Assembly (NCBI GenBank): GCA_024349245.1
Contig: JALDNG010000805.1
Location: forward strand, 21,021-85,020
From: Neodontobutis hainanensis
Lineage: Eukaryota > Chordata > Actinopteri > Gobiiformes > Odontobutidae
DNA: 64,000 bases
Direction of reading: 5' to 3'
In this document: piece by piece, positions 40,144 through 51,747 of the stretch
How positions within the stretch are numbered: position 1 is the stretch's first letter
Layout of the letters: the number at the start of each line of letters is the position of its first letter
Translations under genes and position numbers: made by a program
Notes under the pieces: model-generated
What the model was told of the DNA's origin: nothing
The model's database searches: none
What the model saw: the letters and a program-made list of their open reading frames with translations, nothing else

Positions 40144-42244
40144 TTAGATAACTTTGTTGGAAATACTTTCATTTTTAAAGTTAAAATCTGATAGTTGGGT
40201 TATCTTGATCGATTTCATTTTCCAAAATTCATAAAACTCGTTGAGGTTGGCTGCATCTTTTTCATTTGATTTGGGGATCTGTGGTTATTATGTAAATTTG
40301 ATTTTCAAAAAGAACTTTTATCGTTTATTTTTCGAAATAAGCTTACCTCTAAAGATTTTTCAAATTCTTCGTGAGAAATAGTTTCAAAAAAACTTGATTT
40401 ATCGTAAAATGGATTCAGAAACATATGTTTTTTAAGCAAAATTTCATCGAATAAATTTCCTGGTCGGTTGAAAGGCTTGCCTTGGAACGATGGGTGGGAA
40501 AATGGAAAATAGTGCCCACTGTATATGTGACAAGACAGTAGATCCTACGGTTATGGCAGTTTTACGAGTAAAGTTTCGTCAAACTCAAATAGGTTTGGAT
40601 ATCTCTTCAAAATAGTCCCAACCATGATTATCCACACAAGAAAATATGAAAAGTTAGTTTCTAAATTTTAGAATTTAAAAAAAATATAGGATCAATTTAA
40701 ATTCTCAAAGTATTTTGAGGATTATTCAAATCTTATATTGGCAAAACATTCTAATTATAAGAACATAAATTTGAATCATTATAGGTTGATTAATTCTATA
40801 AATTTATACATCGGTATTTAAGGAAATTAAGTACGTATTGTATATGAGTGAGTTATAAATATAAATTATCATGTAAGGAACTTGAAAAATCAATGTAAGG
40901 ATTTTCTTAACAAATATTTAAAAAATATTTGTTTTCCTTACTTTGATGTACATTTGCATGCATCTTTCCAAAATGAAAATCCAAAGTTCAAAAATTCACT
41001 TTTGATGAGATTAATGAAACCCTAAATATTTTAAAAAAATAAAACATTGATTGTTGTATATTTCTGATCTATCATTAACTTTATAGTCGGAACTAAGAGG
41101 AAAGAGATTTTGATGTTTATTGTATCTTCTATAATCACGATATGATTTTCTTTATTCACCATAGAAGTGATCTGTAAAGATTTCCTTAATAGCTCTGATA
41201 TGCACGAATATAATTCGTATCTGAATGTCTTTCTTGTTATTTCTCGAGTAATGTTATAAGCTTAACTTTCAGTATTTTTGAGGTCTAAGAATTTAAGATG
41301 AGATTGCATAATAATTATATCTTATATTATTTTAATCTGAACCATTATAGATTCGACGCTGCATTTTCATTCTGCGTTTGAAATTATCACATTCTAGGTG
41401 AGGAATACATAGATAATTCTGATTTAAAGCAAATATTTACAAATATGGAGGTAGATCTCTGCGTGTTCATATTCCGAACATATAACAATTCCATGTCGCT
41501 TTCTAGATCAAGATACTTTTGATCAGTTGGATCAATATAGCCTCTTCTCACTAAGATTCCTCCATTAGTTTTGCTACATTATTTAAATTTTTGTGATTTA
41601 TATTAAAGATTATCCAAATATCTTTTTAATTTAACTAAATAATCAAACAAAGAACCAAGATTATACTTTGAATTCATAATTTTTATTTACTTACTGATAA
41701 CTAAGAGCGGAGATGTCGTTAATACTTCTTGCTGTTGATTCCATGATTAGATTCTCGTATGCGTTCTCGACTTTTTGAAAAATTAGTCTCCATGAAAATT
41801 TGGCTTTCTCATTCCTTCTCTTACTTCAAATAATAAAAAAAACTTGTTTTAGCATAACCAATGTATATCCGAGCTTATGAAAATACTTTGTTTCTTCTTT
41901 CATTGTATCATAACAAGAAACGATCATTTTGTTCACCATATCTAAGATTAGTTTTCAAAAGTAAATGTATAAACATTCAAGTTGAGAAAATTTTTGAACA
42001 TTATCATGACAATTTTTTTAATTTTGAAATTTTTTTTGATTATCGTTTGAATAAAATTCTTTCATTTTGACAGAAATTATCCCCAAGCCGTGGTTTTTGA
42101 CAATTTTATTTAACAAATGTTTATTTGAATATTTCATTGACAGATGAAAAAAATACATTTGTCCATTTACAATCATAACATTTCTTAAGAATTCTACAGA
42201 GTAAAAATTTGTGCAATATTTTTGTATAAAGAGATTAGCATCAA
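40144..42244 (-). CDS. Myotubularin-related pseudophosphatase (MTMR10/12-like), multi-exon
   Basis: Exons, high to low: 42244-42021 (GRAM-like; in-frame TAA at 42020-42018), 41941-41844, 41819-41695, 41573-41441, 41418-41343, 41320-41267, 41242-41046, 41021-40942, 40660-40566, 40544-40347, 40278-40144. Introns from 41843 onward are 24, 121, 22, 22, 24, 24, about 280, 21 and 68 nt. Family landmarks appear in order: ILVRRGYIDPTDQKY, GFINLIKSEFLNFGFSF, FLVWIIMVGTILKRYPNLFEF, then HIYSGHYF and FLNPFYDKSS. Myotubularins are 3-phosphoinositide phosphatases acting at endosomes. Where active members carry the Cys-x5-Arg loop, this protein reads VIIEDTINIKIS, with no Cys. The spacing matches the catalytically dead MTMR10/11/12 group, which act as adaptors. 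Two joints are unresolved: the in-frame TAA after the GRAM-like part, and a phase mismatch across the long intron (40941-40661). The first exon is not found. It could instead be a decaying copy. Confidence 0.72.
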
Positions 42245-43309
42245 CTGTATTATGAGAAATTTAGAAAAAGTAAAAATATATCATTGAGTTTAAAAATGAC
42301 GCTTTCAATTGAAAAAGTATATTTTGGTGGCCGTGTGAACATAATTTATATTTAATATCATTTAGGCGTAAAATTTAAATAAAAATCTTTAAAGTCAGAT
42401 ATACAATAATTTAAACAAGAAATTTAACAAGTCGGAAATTTAATACTCATCTTCTTTTGTAACTTTAGAGACTCGCACAAGTAGATATAAATGAGCGTAA
42501 TTGTAACAGTGTATCGAAATGAAAGTATGGTCCAATTTAAAAACTGAAATTTAAAATATATATTCTCATGTTTTCATTTAAATAATTATGTGTTCTGGTG
42601 ACATTGACCAAATAGTTTTATTTAAAGTGAATATATTTTGATATTTAACTCAAAAATTAATTTTTACTTTTCATAGAGTAAATAGGTTATCTCAATTAGA
42701 AATTTGAACCAATGTTTACAAATATGAGTTCAAATATTTAAAATTATCATCAAATTTTAAAAAATAACAAGGCGTGAAAAAGATTTCTTTAAGGGTTTGA
42801 TAAATTTAAAAAACTCGCTAATATTAATTTTATTTGAATCAACAGATCACCAGAATTATACTCAAGGTCAAAAACTGATGAAAGGAAAGATTTTGCTTGC
42901 TAAAGATACTTTTTTATTTTAGTTCTGGTAAAAACTCAGGATGATAAAAATAAACAGCAAGTTATCCTGTTAATTTTAAAAGAGGTGAGGGTGTTTCATA
43001 GTGAGTATTATCATTTAAAATACTCTAAAGCTTTTAACACGCAATAATTTAGTTGTCACAATATCATCGTCTTGTTCTCAACATTTTGATTTATATTAAA
43101 TTTTAAATTCCCAAAATTGCATAATCTATCAAAATTGTTTAATTTTGAAGAAAGAATGAGAAATGTTCTTTTCTAGATAATATGAGAATGAATTTCACAT
43201 TTTTTTATATTTTAAATTATTTAAAAATATCTGGTATATGGCAAATTTAATGGGAGTGAAATTTTATGCTTAATAAACAGTATTTCAATTTTAAAATCAA
43301 AATTTAGTT

Positions 43310-45066
43310 TTACATACTTGAGTACGTTAAAAGATTTTGTTTTTCTTTCAGAGAACTGAATGTGTAGAGATTTTTTTTAAACTCCTTGAAAGCATCTAAA
43401 AAAACTTTGGCGTCTTCTTCGTCTTCTGGAGAAGATAAAGGAAATCTATAGTTTCACTTAAAACATACTTAATGCGATGATAGTTTATAAAGTCAACAAT
43501 AAGTTCTGAATTTATACATTTCATTTTCAAAATATGATTGAGAGGGAACTGAACATATGATTTGGAGTACAATATTTGATCCTTGTGAGCAGAGATAAAA
43601 TATTATTCTTGACGCAACAAACGATATTATCAGATTTTTATTAAACTCACAAATATATAAAACTTTTTCTTGTGCCAAAGGATACACATTCACTAAAATT
43701 TAATAAATTTAATTAATTCAAATTATGTTTAGAATATTTCAACTCATATTGGAAATTTAGAACGTTTAAATGATATTATCGATCCAATAAATAAGTTAAA
43801 ATTATTTTTGTTGAATACAAAAATAAGAAAATTTTATCAATTAAAACAGAAAATTTTACTTTCCGTGTTTAAAAATATGAAAAAAGACCTACCTTCAGGA
43901 TCATTATAGAATGTCTTGGGGTTATCTTTTAAATCAATATAATCTTTATTAATCTCATTAAGACTGTAAATAGTGTTTAATCTGCAAAAATAAGCTTAGT
44001 ATGGTTAAGACTAAAATAACCGGTTAACATTTATCTTCGTCAAATATTATATATTGAAATCAAGATTAATTTTTCCTATTAAACCATTATATAACGAGTA
44101 AGTTGCCGCTTGAATCTTATTTATTTTATTTTACTTATATGAACTGAAAAGGATTTCTAAATTTTTGAATTAAATAATATGTAAAGATATAAATTTATTG
44201 AGATCGAATTTCTAATCAAATCTTTTGATGACATTATTTTTTATTTAATTAATGCTTCAAACATTGGCATTTTAATGTTCTGAATTTGATTATATATTGA
44301 TCAAAAGTTATAAAGGTTGCTCTATTTTTCCTTTTCGGCTTAATGTAAACCAAGATGATAATAAAACATTAAGATGTTTATTTGATCAATTTTTATCAAA
44401 TTTAGATTCTTAATTTGTCATTTCAAATTATACAATCATTCACGACATTTAATAAAATTGGATAAGAAAGAAAAATCTGAAAGATTATATTTAACGAATC
44501 TCACTTGAGCTTAGTCGGAAATTCATTCAATCGATTTATCAGGTTTACGTACTTTCATAATTTTATTTTTGATAAAAGTCGTAAGAACAAATAAATTTAG
44601 TTCAGTTCTTATATTTTGTACATTTTCTTCCAATATTTAAAACTTGATTTATTGATTCTTGATAATTATCATGGAAGGGATTAAAAACGTGATCATCCCA
44701 TGTTTTCAATTTGAACGCTAATTCAAAAAAGTAAAATTTTTGGATTAAAATTTTAACTTATGATTGAGTATAAATGGTCATTGCTTCATGAATTTGTGGC
44801 TTTTATTAAATATTATAAAAGCACCAATATTTTATTTTAAAATCATTATTTGTCATGGCATAATGAAACCTTTCCTAATTTTAGAAAAAACTTTTTTCAA
44901 TATTTACTGGCTAATAATCAAGAAATTGTGGTGAATTTGGTTCGATAAAAACATTTTCTCGGCGAATCCTCGGCTTAACTATTTCACAATATAACGTTTT
45001 TGAATATCCATCATATAAGGAAGAAAGTGTTAAAAATGTCAAAATTTAACTTTCTTCGTCAACCAT
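43310..45066 (-). CDS. Unrecognised 147-residue protein, 8 exons
   Basis: I do not recognise the family. Exons, high to low: 45066-45051 (ATG), 44978-44953, 44874-44825, 44783-44758, 44717-44644, 44551-44505, 43981-43893, 43425-43310 (TAA). All junctions are GT-AG and every phase agrees; the sum is 444 nt, 148 codons including the stop. Introns are 72, 78, 41, 40, 92, 523 and 467 nt. The product is hydrophilic, with no signal peptide or membrane segment. Typical stretches are FKLKTWDDHVFNPFHDNYQE, INRLNEFPTKL, DYIDLKDNPKTFYNDPEEDE and LDAFKEFKKNLY, the last part probably helical. It lies about 1.1 kb beyond the 5' side of the myotubularin-like gene, on the same strand. An alternative terminal exon (about 43694-43493) is also in phase with exon 7. 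The first two exons are the least certain. Confidence 0.5.
43493..43694 (-). CDS. Possible alternative last exon of the gene at 43310-45066
   Basis: This stretch lies inside the last intron of the unrecognised 147-residue gene. It starts right after an AG acceptor, is open for 66 codons and ends in TGA. It is in phase with the donor of exon 7 at 43893. Its product is more hydrophobic (for example LIISFVASRIIFYLC) than the acidic tail encoded by exon 8. It may be an alternative C-terminus, or a chance open frame in the intron. Confidence 0.25.
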
Positions 45067-45099
45067 ACAAGTTAAAAAAAATTTAACAGGAAAATTTTT

Positions 45100-46260
45100 T
45101 TAACCTAAACACGATATAGTTTTTTTACCTTAATGTTAGCTAAGATGAGCTTTTGATGAAATTCATAAATTTACAAAAAAAAATATTTTTTGAATAAATG
45201 TCGGGATATGAAAAATTCTTTAAATGACAACGAATTTACAAATTTTTAATCTCCGCTTCTTGGGATGAAACAGAAATTGTGAATTTATCATAAATAAATC
45301 AGTGAAAGATTTCACAAAACAATTGAGTAATTATTTTTAAAACATAATATTTCATCGTCGGTATCAATCAGACCTTTTGAAACATTGGTTAAGTTTTATA
45401 ACTTGGAAACAGTTTGAATCTAAAATAATATAAGTTCAAACTTGAAACTTTTTTTATTTGTATGACAATAAATTTTACATTTTTCATGAAATTGCAGTGT
45501 TTGTGAAAAAAGTAAGAAAGAATATTGGTCATTAACTACAAATTATGAGCTAAAATTTCATGAATGGCAACAGTTCTATTTTTATCGTTATTTTTGAATG
45601 TACTGATTTTTTATCTTTATTTATATGAAATATGTTTTATGGTGATGACACTGTAAACTTTTTTTCAAAAAAATAGATTAAGTTTTGTGAATAACGTTTA
45701 CTTTATAAATTTAAAAACAAAATAAATTTTGGTTTTTGAGGAAATAAATATTTAATGCATAATAAAATTTATATTACTTTAAAAAATTATCAAAGTACAA
45801 TTTTGTAAATCCTCTTGATGTTTCAAATATTTATTTTTGTCAATTTTTAATATTTTCATTTTAAATAAATATCAAATGTGACTGATAATAACTGACGGAT
45901 TTTCGTCTTAAATTTAATAGTTTCAGAATATTTATAATTTAGTTACTTTGATAGATAACGTTGACAGATGTTGAGAGATAACGAAATCTGTTTGAAAATA
46001 TTTTAAAATTGAGACGGTTTAAAATAAGAAGACTCTGTCTTGTATGCTTATATTACTTTTAGGATGTTGTAAGTTATGTCCATTTTTATTATAAATTTTA
46101 TCAAACGTTTTTTTGTGTTTTCTTTGAATTATGAATTTTTTATGAAAATGAGTAATTAAACAATAATGAATGGAGTATAAAGGGCCCCTCAAAAATTACC
46201 AAATTTTTGACTCAGATTTATCCGTACATTTTTAATTAGGACTTTGAATTGAAATATCTT
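45100..46260. other. AT-rich DNA, weak fragments only
   Basis: Minus-strand pieces near 45240-45300 (KFTISVSSQEAEIKNL) read as coding and are followed by a 22-nt GT-AG pair, but no complete model follows. A 40-nt plus candidate exon at 46029-46068 precedes a GTAAGT. Confidence 0.3.
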
Positions 46261-46280
46261 TAAAATACAAAAAATTATGT

Positions 46281-46521
46281 ATGTGTGCTTCGTCTATAGG
46301 TGTTTTTCAATCATCAGTGGTTGCTTTACCGATTTTCCTCATAGATAGGAAGTCTAAATGGTTTTATTTTGAGAAAATAGTTTTACTTAAATACATAAAA
46401 TTTATATCATCAATAACCTCTGAAATTCCATTCTCTTGTTCCTAATGTTTTGATCTTTTTTTATATTCACTTAGCATGCCAATTTCCAATCATTTGCATT
46501 TTGCAAAATTTTTCATTCTGA
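46281..46521 (+). CDS. Candidate two-exon small protein
   Basis: An ATG at 46281 opens a 54-codon frame (ASSIGVFQSSVVALPIFLID). A GT-AG intron of 37 nt (46438-46474) extends it in phase through CQFPIICILQNFSF to TGA at 46521. The product would be 67 residues with one hydrophobic segment. No family is recognised and support is limited to the open frame and phase. Confidence 0.25.
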
Positions 46522-47495
46522 AATTATAAATACGAAATCATCAAAATGGTATATTTTCTTCTTCTTAATATTCTCATTCACTGATTTGTCTGTGAGAATG
46601 CTTTTTAAATTTAGATTTTTAGAAATATTTGAAAGCTTATTCCCCACCCAAATTTCCAATATTAATTAGATTGTTAAATTGAATGGTTATAAAATCTCAT
46701 TCTTTATCATTTTAGCAATTCAGGCGACTTGGCATTTAATCTACGTGTATTCAAATGTTAACAATCTTCAATTTTATCCTTTTGATTTTAAATTAATTTT
46801 TGGAATAAAGATTTATTTTCAGGAATAATACATTTTGTGTACATTTAAATCACTTAAAAGAAGATTATTTGAGGATATTTTACTTATTTATTTTCCATTC
46901 GAGGTTTTATGATATTTTGACCAGATACATTTGAATTTTTGAATGTTTGAAGGACGAATTAGAATGATCAAGGTAGGTGAACAGTTATTTATTTTTTGAA
47001 AAACGTAAGATTTAAATTTGGATTGTTTCGCTATTTATAAAATTAAGTCAAAGAATGAAAATTTAGCATCTCAAATAATGACCCAAAGCAATTAGACTAT
47101 CTGACTTTTTGAGTTTGTTGAGAATTTTTGATGTTACCATTTAATGTCTTCTTTATGATTTGATTTAAGTTTAGGATGAATCTTAATTTTTTTCCATTCA
47201 AGAGTCGTTATTTTTGAATTTTTAGTTCAAACAGAGATTCTTTTTTTGAAATATTCAGGTCTTAACTGTTTAAAGATTTTAATACATCTTAAGTTGATGA
47301 ATAAAACGTTGAAATTCACAATTAGGCTAGCAATAACCAAATTTCTCTTATAAATATCAATCATTAAATAAAATCCAAAGTATCGTTTTTTTCATGTTTT
47401 GAGTTTAAACTGATTACTTTTTATCATCTCCATACAAGTATAATTCTGAGATATTTACTCCAGGCATATTTCTGGTGTATACGATATCAACCTGA

Positions 47496-47658
47496 AAACT
47501 TTTTGGTAAAATAGGAAAAGTGAAACATGCTGCTGTATATTTAAAAGAGTAAATCTAGAACTACCTTCGATTAAAGGATAGGACGTCTTGGCTTAACCCT
47601 TGATAAACCACATGCATCCGATACATACCAACAAAGACACTTTTTGGGAATACTTTAA
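47496..47658 (+). CDS. Candidate exons around a 28-nt intron
   Basis: The frame open from 47496 reads GKVKHAAVYLK and splices across a GT-AG intron at 47549-47576 (28 nt) into IGRLGLTLDKPHASDTYQQR and a TAA at 47656-47658. Upstream the same frame, after one TGA at 47493, reads SEIFTPGIFLVYTIST, so another short intron may be missed there. No family is recognised. Another plus-strand frame (about 47600-47806) overlaps it. Confidence 0.28.
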
Positions 47659-47989
47659 CCCTATGAACGTTTACCTTGTTTTATTTTCATTAATGCGCCT
47701 CTACTTAGGATATTTGAACTCTGAAGTGGTAAAATTGTGCCTTTTTAAAATATTTTCAAAGATGTCATTTTTATTGACTCTCAGTTTTGAGAAATGTGTA
47801 AAATAACGTAAAGTGTAACCTATAAAGTATTTCTAAGTTTTATATTTTTTCTCATTTTTAGAAAACACACGAAATTAAATGATTATTTGTTTTATATTCT
47901 TGGATAGTTTGACGAGAGCCATAAGACAACTTATGAAAAAATAATATTGATGCAAGTGGTTAATTTAAACTGAAAACGCCTTTTGGTTT

Positions 47990-48470
47990 TTAAGGTCCTG
48001 TTTTTAGAAGTTAAACGAATCAAAATAATAAGATTCAATTTTAACAACACTCAACGTGTATGAGCAATACACATGCAAATGTGTAAAAATAACCCAGAAG
48101 TGTAAATTTCCTCCACAAATAAATTTAAGACTAAAGATTTTTATCACTCATTTTTTCAATAACAGTGACACAAAATAAAAGAAACCGGTTATTTATCATC
48201 GGCGTATCGACTAAATTTTAATTTACTTTTTGTTAGAGAGAATTTTATAGTGTTCAATTTACTCGATATTATCTCAAATAAAAATAACGAGAATTGGTTT
48301 GAGAATAACAATTATTAATAGAGGACGTTTGCTATGATTCAAACCATTTTGGCGCCAATATTAAATTTGTTATTCTTGAGCTAAATAAACTGTCATTTAA
48401 TTTTTGCAGAATGAAGGTTTAGATAAACCTTTGATGAAAAACATCTTTGACTTTCATTCATCGTAAAACG
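47990..48470 (-). other. Coding-potential stretch with candidate minus-strand exons
   Basis: Several neighbouring minus-strand pieces read as coding: an ATG frame near 48470 (MNESQRCFSSKVYLNLH), DSLFSSRITNLILAPKWFE near 48390-48340, DTPMINNRFLLFCVTVIEKM near 48215-48140, and FICGGNLHFWVIFTHLH near 48110-48000. I could not find one consistent set of splice joints, so this is a region to model rather than a gene call. Confidence 0.22.
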
Positions 48471-50692
48471 AAAATTGCAACAAAATAGTCAAAAAACCAT
48501 TCACCTTATAAAAGGAGGTAGTTTTAGAAACTATCATCAACTATGAAGCTAAACCAAATATTTGATGAAAAGTTGAAAGTATTTTGCAGATTCAAAACTA
48601 ATTCAGTTTTTAAAAACCTGATCCCGAGTATAAACTAGCACGAGCACAGTTTAATTATTTATCCATCTTAAAAGCTACTTGGGTGAAGCTTTTGATGCAA
48701 AAGATAAGAACTGGAAGTGATGAATCAGAAAGCAAACAATCTTAATCCTCCAAAGGTAGTAGTTATGTAAATCTTCTGTGTAACAGGTGAGTTTTGGTTA
48801 AACTCAGCTAGTTTAATTGACAATTTATCGGTTTATGAAATTTTTAATTTTGATGTTTAAATTTAGTCGAGAGAAGTTGAATTTCTCTTACGATATTTTG
48901 ACGTCTGTTTTTTGCTTCTTAACAATTAAAATAGAGGTAAACAAAAACGGCATTAAAAATGATATTTTTTATTGTTTCAATTTAAATATGAATCAATACA
49001 AATAATGATATTTAAAGATGTAAAACATAAACAGCGTCTATATAATCCATGATAAAGATACTTTTTAAATATGAATCAACCAATGTATGTATCTGAGGAC
49101 TTAAAAACGTTTTAAAGCTCTCAAGCTAGAGTAGTTTGGTGAAGCAATCATATGGTTCATTTTTAATTTAATATTTTGAGGCGGTAAAATAAACGAGTTT
49201 GAACACAAAGTCAAAAATTCTCATTCTAAAATTATGAACCTTTTATAACTGAAATTAGAAAATATGAGATTAAATTGAAAGGGCATCCGCTTTAAGCCGA
49301 TATTAGGTGGTTCATGCGTATTTTGAATTAATATTGATTAACGTAATGTAAATTTTCAAATAATAATCATTTAAGAGCATATTGAGAAATTTAGTATTTT
49401 CTTTGTAAAAATAACAATTAATTCGTGAGTCAAAATTTCATCGATATGATATCATTTCTAAATGTAAATAAGACTATGTCGGGGATTACTAGGGGAGTTA
49501 ATGGGTGAAAAATGTAAAAATGTTGCGAATTTTTTCAGAAAAACAGTTAATTCTTTTATTGTTCCCTACTTTAATCCGTGTTCCACGTCATTCATTAACG
49601 TATCGTTAAAATGTATTTTTATCAAAGCTTTATAGCTCTGAACCTCCAAAAGTTTTAATTTTTTTATTTTATTCAAAAATTAACGATTTTAACCAGAAGT
49701 AATTCTCCTGGGAGATGTTACATGAAAAATGAATAGTCGAATAAGTTCTAAAAATTGATCAGAATCAAGTTTCAAGAATAAAAATATTGTGATTTTTGGA
49801 ATTTTTATATCCTACGATAAAAGCGCGGTGAAAGGTAAATAGCGAATTGTCAAATGAGTAAACGATTTTTGAAGTTAGAAATTCACGATGTATGGATAAG
49901 TAAGATCCTCAACAAATTAATCAAAATTAGTAATTTAAAACTTTGGTTTGTGAGATTAATTTTCACGCGTGCGTAAACTCCGGTTTGGAGATAATTGGTT
50001 TTTCAAATCAAACTCATCGACATTTTTTATTTGTTTTCTCGTGTCCATTTCGGAGCTTATACTGGGTTCGGATCGACCTTATAACACCGATATATATCCC
50101 ATTTTTAACATAAAAGTCTCATTCCTTTTGAGTTTTTAAAACTAAAACAAAAGTTATCTAAATTTTTGTAAAAGTATGTAAAAAGGTGGGGGCTTAACTG
50201 TATGTTAAAGCATCTAGTTTATTAATAAAATCCCTTTATATTTCGCAAGTTTAAAATTTATGAGACAAAACGTAATCACACAAAATGATAAATTATTACG
50301 TTCTGAAGTGTTTTTTGTTCTAAAATGACAGTCAATCAAAAGTAGAACGATAAATATATTTAAATTCTCTTTTATGTAATTTTGAATATGATATTTCCTC
50401 AAATGTTTTTTCATCTTTATAATTTGTTCTGAAACTTCACTAAATTAGACTTGCATTTCATGGAAAAAAGCTCAAGGTTCACTAAAAGATTTGAACGAAG
50501 TAATTTTAATACATTTCGCGGAAAGAACAAAGAATGCAGAAAAAAATTAAATCTGAATCCATGTGCCGGGTAAAAAGGCGCTAAATTAATCGGTAAATGG
50601 CGTTTTGATTTGTTTCAGCCCAATGCTTTTGAGAATAAAAATCACAATTTTAATCTTAATTTTCAAAAAAAACAATTCTAAACATCCAAAGT

Positions 50693-51326
50693 CTATTTCT
50701 GTGAATCCGAACCCATCTTTAAAAGGAACGTGGAAAATATCGAAAAAGATAATCCAGCGAGCATTGAATAAAATCCAACTCCCAGATATTGAAAAACTTT
50801 CTCATATAGGTCGACTTGAATAAAATCTACGAGTCCCCTTCCGACGTCCAGTGTGAGATTGTTAGTTTTGGCAACAATGGCAAAAAATGAAATCACAGTT
50901 ACCATCATAAATGTCGCTAAGTATAACAAATGTGCATACAGGACATAACCATCAACATAAGGCAAAAGTACCTGGAAACTTTTGATGTTGGAAACAGATA
51001 AAGTACCAAGGAAATTATCAAGCATGTACAAGCACATACAAACGACGCCTGAGAGACGATAATCCTTTCATTGTGTCCGAAGACTAAATCAGAGCCACAG
51101 TGCTTCAGTGATAAAATCTCCTTGCATCCAATAAAAAGATTCGAGTAAATTTTAATACCTATAATTTCACTTTTGTAACAATTCCTTTTAAATAAAGTAT
51201 AGGAATAAAATGCAAAAATCACCGTATAGGAAAAGATTCTGGCTATGTCAAGAGTCTTCATACAAGCTAGGTTGATAATCCTGTCTGAAAAGTAATGTGT
51301 AAACATGTGCAACACAAAGTAAACAT
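50693..51326 (-). CDS. Four-helix membrane protein, possibly claudin/PMP22 superfamily, 3 exons
   Basis: Exons 51326-51305 (ATG), 51284-51085 and 51064-50693 (TAG) join in phase to 197 residues. Both introns are 20 nt and GT-AG. Hydrophobic segments: ARIFSYTVIFAFYSYTLF, GVVCMCLYMLDNFLGTL, LLYLATFMMVTVISFFAIVA, and YLGVGFYSMLAGLSFSIFST followed by a short charged tail. The first extracellular loop carries NLFIGC then C nine residues later, resembling the GLW-C-C pattern of claudins, with Phe in place of Trp. Claudin-superfamily proteins sit in the plasma membrane at cell contacts or as channel subunits. Splicing joins two overlapping frames that are each open for more than 110 codons, which is the main support. 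The family call is only a resemblance. The short first exon could be wrong. Confidence 0.5.
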
Positions 51327-51438
51327 GAAAAACGATTTAACGCTAAAAATCTTTTTGTTTTTAAGGACTATTTAGCTTCAGTATTTTTCATAAAATTAAA
51401 GGTTAATTTAATGGCACACATTTTTTGTTCTAGAAATG

Positions 51439-51747
51439 TCAACAAATATTCACCATGTGGGTGAAGTAAAAATTTATTTTTATTATTGCATAAATAGTGG
51501 TATTAACATGCGCCTCCACGACTGCAGGTATGCGGTTATGAAGGTTAAATAACCACAAGAACTGTAAGAAGGTGTTGAACGAAATTCTCCTTTGTTTAAT
51601 TGAAATCAAAATTTTCTTCCTGCATTTAAAATGCATTTTATTCGAAAATATGTCTGCATAATGAGCGCGCGTGCGTCTTGATTTAAATGTATGCTTTATA
51701 CAGCTATGTCGCGTTTGATTTAAAATCTGAATAGATATATCTTCCAT
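51439..51747 (-). CDS. Hypothetical protein, 102 residues, single open frame
   Basis: ATG to TGA without interruption, among the longest open frames in the window, in a locally less AT-rich stretch. The product is basic (for example KHTFKSRRTRAHYADIF and KCRKKILISIKQRRISF), with no signal peptide or clear membrane segment. I recognise no family. It lies about 110 nt upstream of the four-helix protein gene on the same strand and could be an upstream exon of it or a separate small gene. As introns are common here, an unspliced 102-codon frame may also be partly chance. Confidence 0.35.
   Translation of the reverse strand: MEDISIQILNQTRHSCIKHTFKSRRTRAHYADIFSNKMHFKCRKKILISIKQRRISFNTFLQFLWLFNLHNRIPAVVEAHVNTTIYAIIKINFYFTHMVNIC

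Noticed and set aside
41861..42070. 69-codon plus-strand frame.
   Set aside because: Antisense to the GRAM-linker exons of the myotubularin-like gene.
44581..44980. Ciliate-type code: reading TAA/TAG as Gln makes long open frames here and in several other places.
   Set aside because: In the two genes anchored by homology (PEBP and the myotubularin-like gene) every Gln is CAA/CAG and every Trp is TGG, and the PEBP TAA falls exactly at the family end. Ignoring two stop codons lengthens any AT-rich frame by chance.
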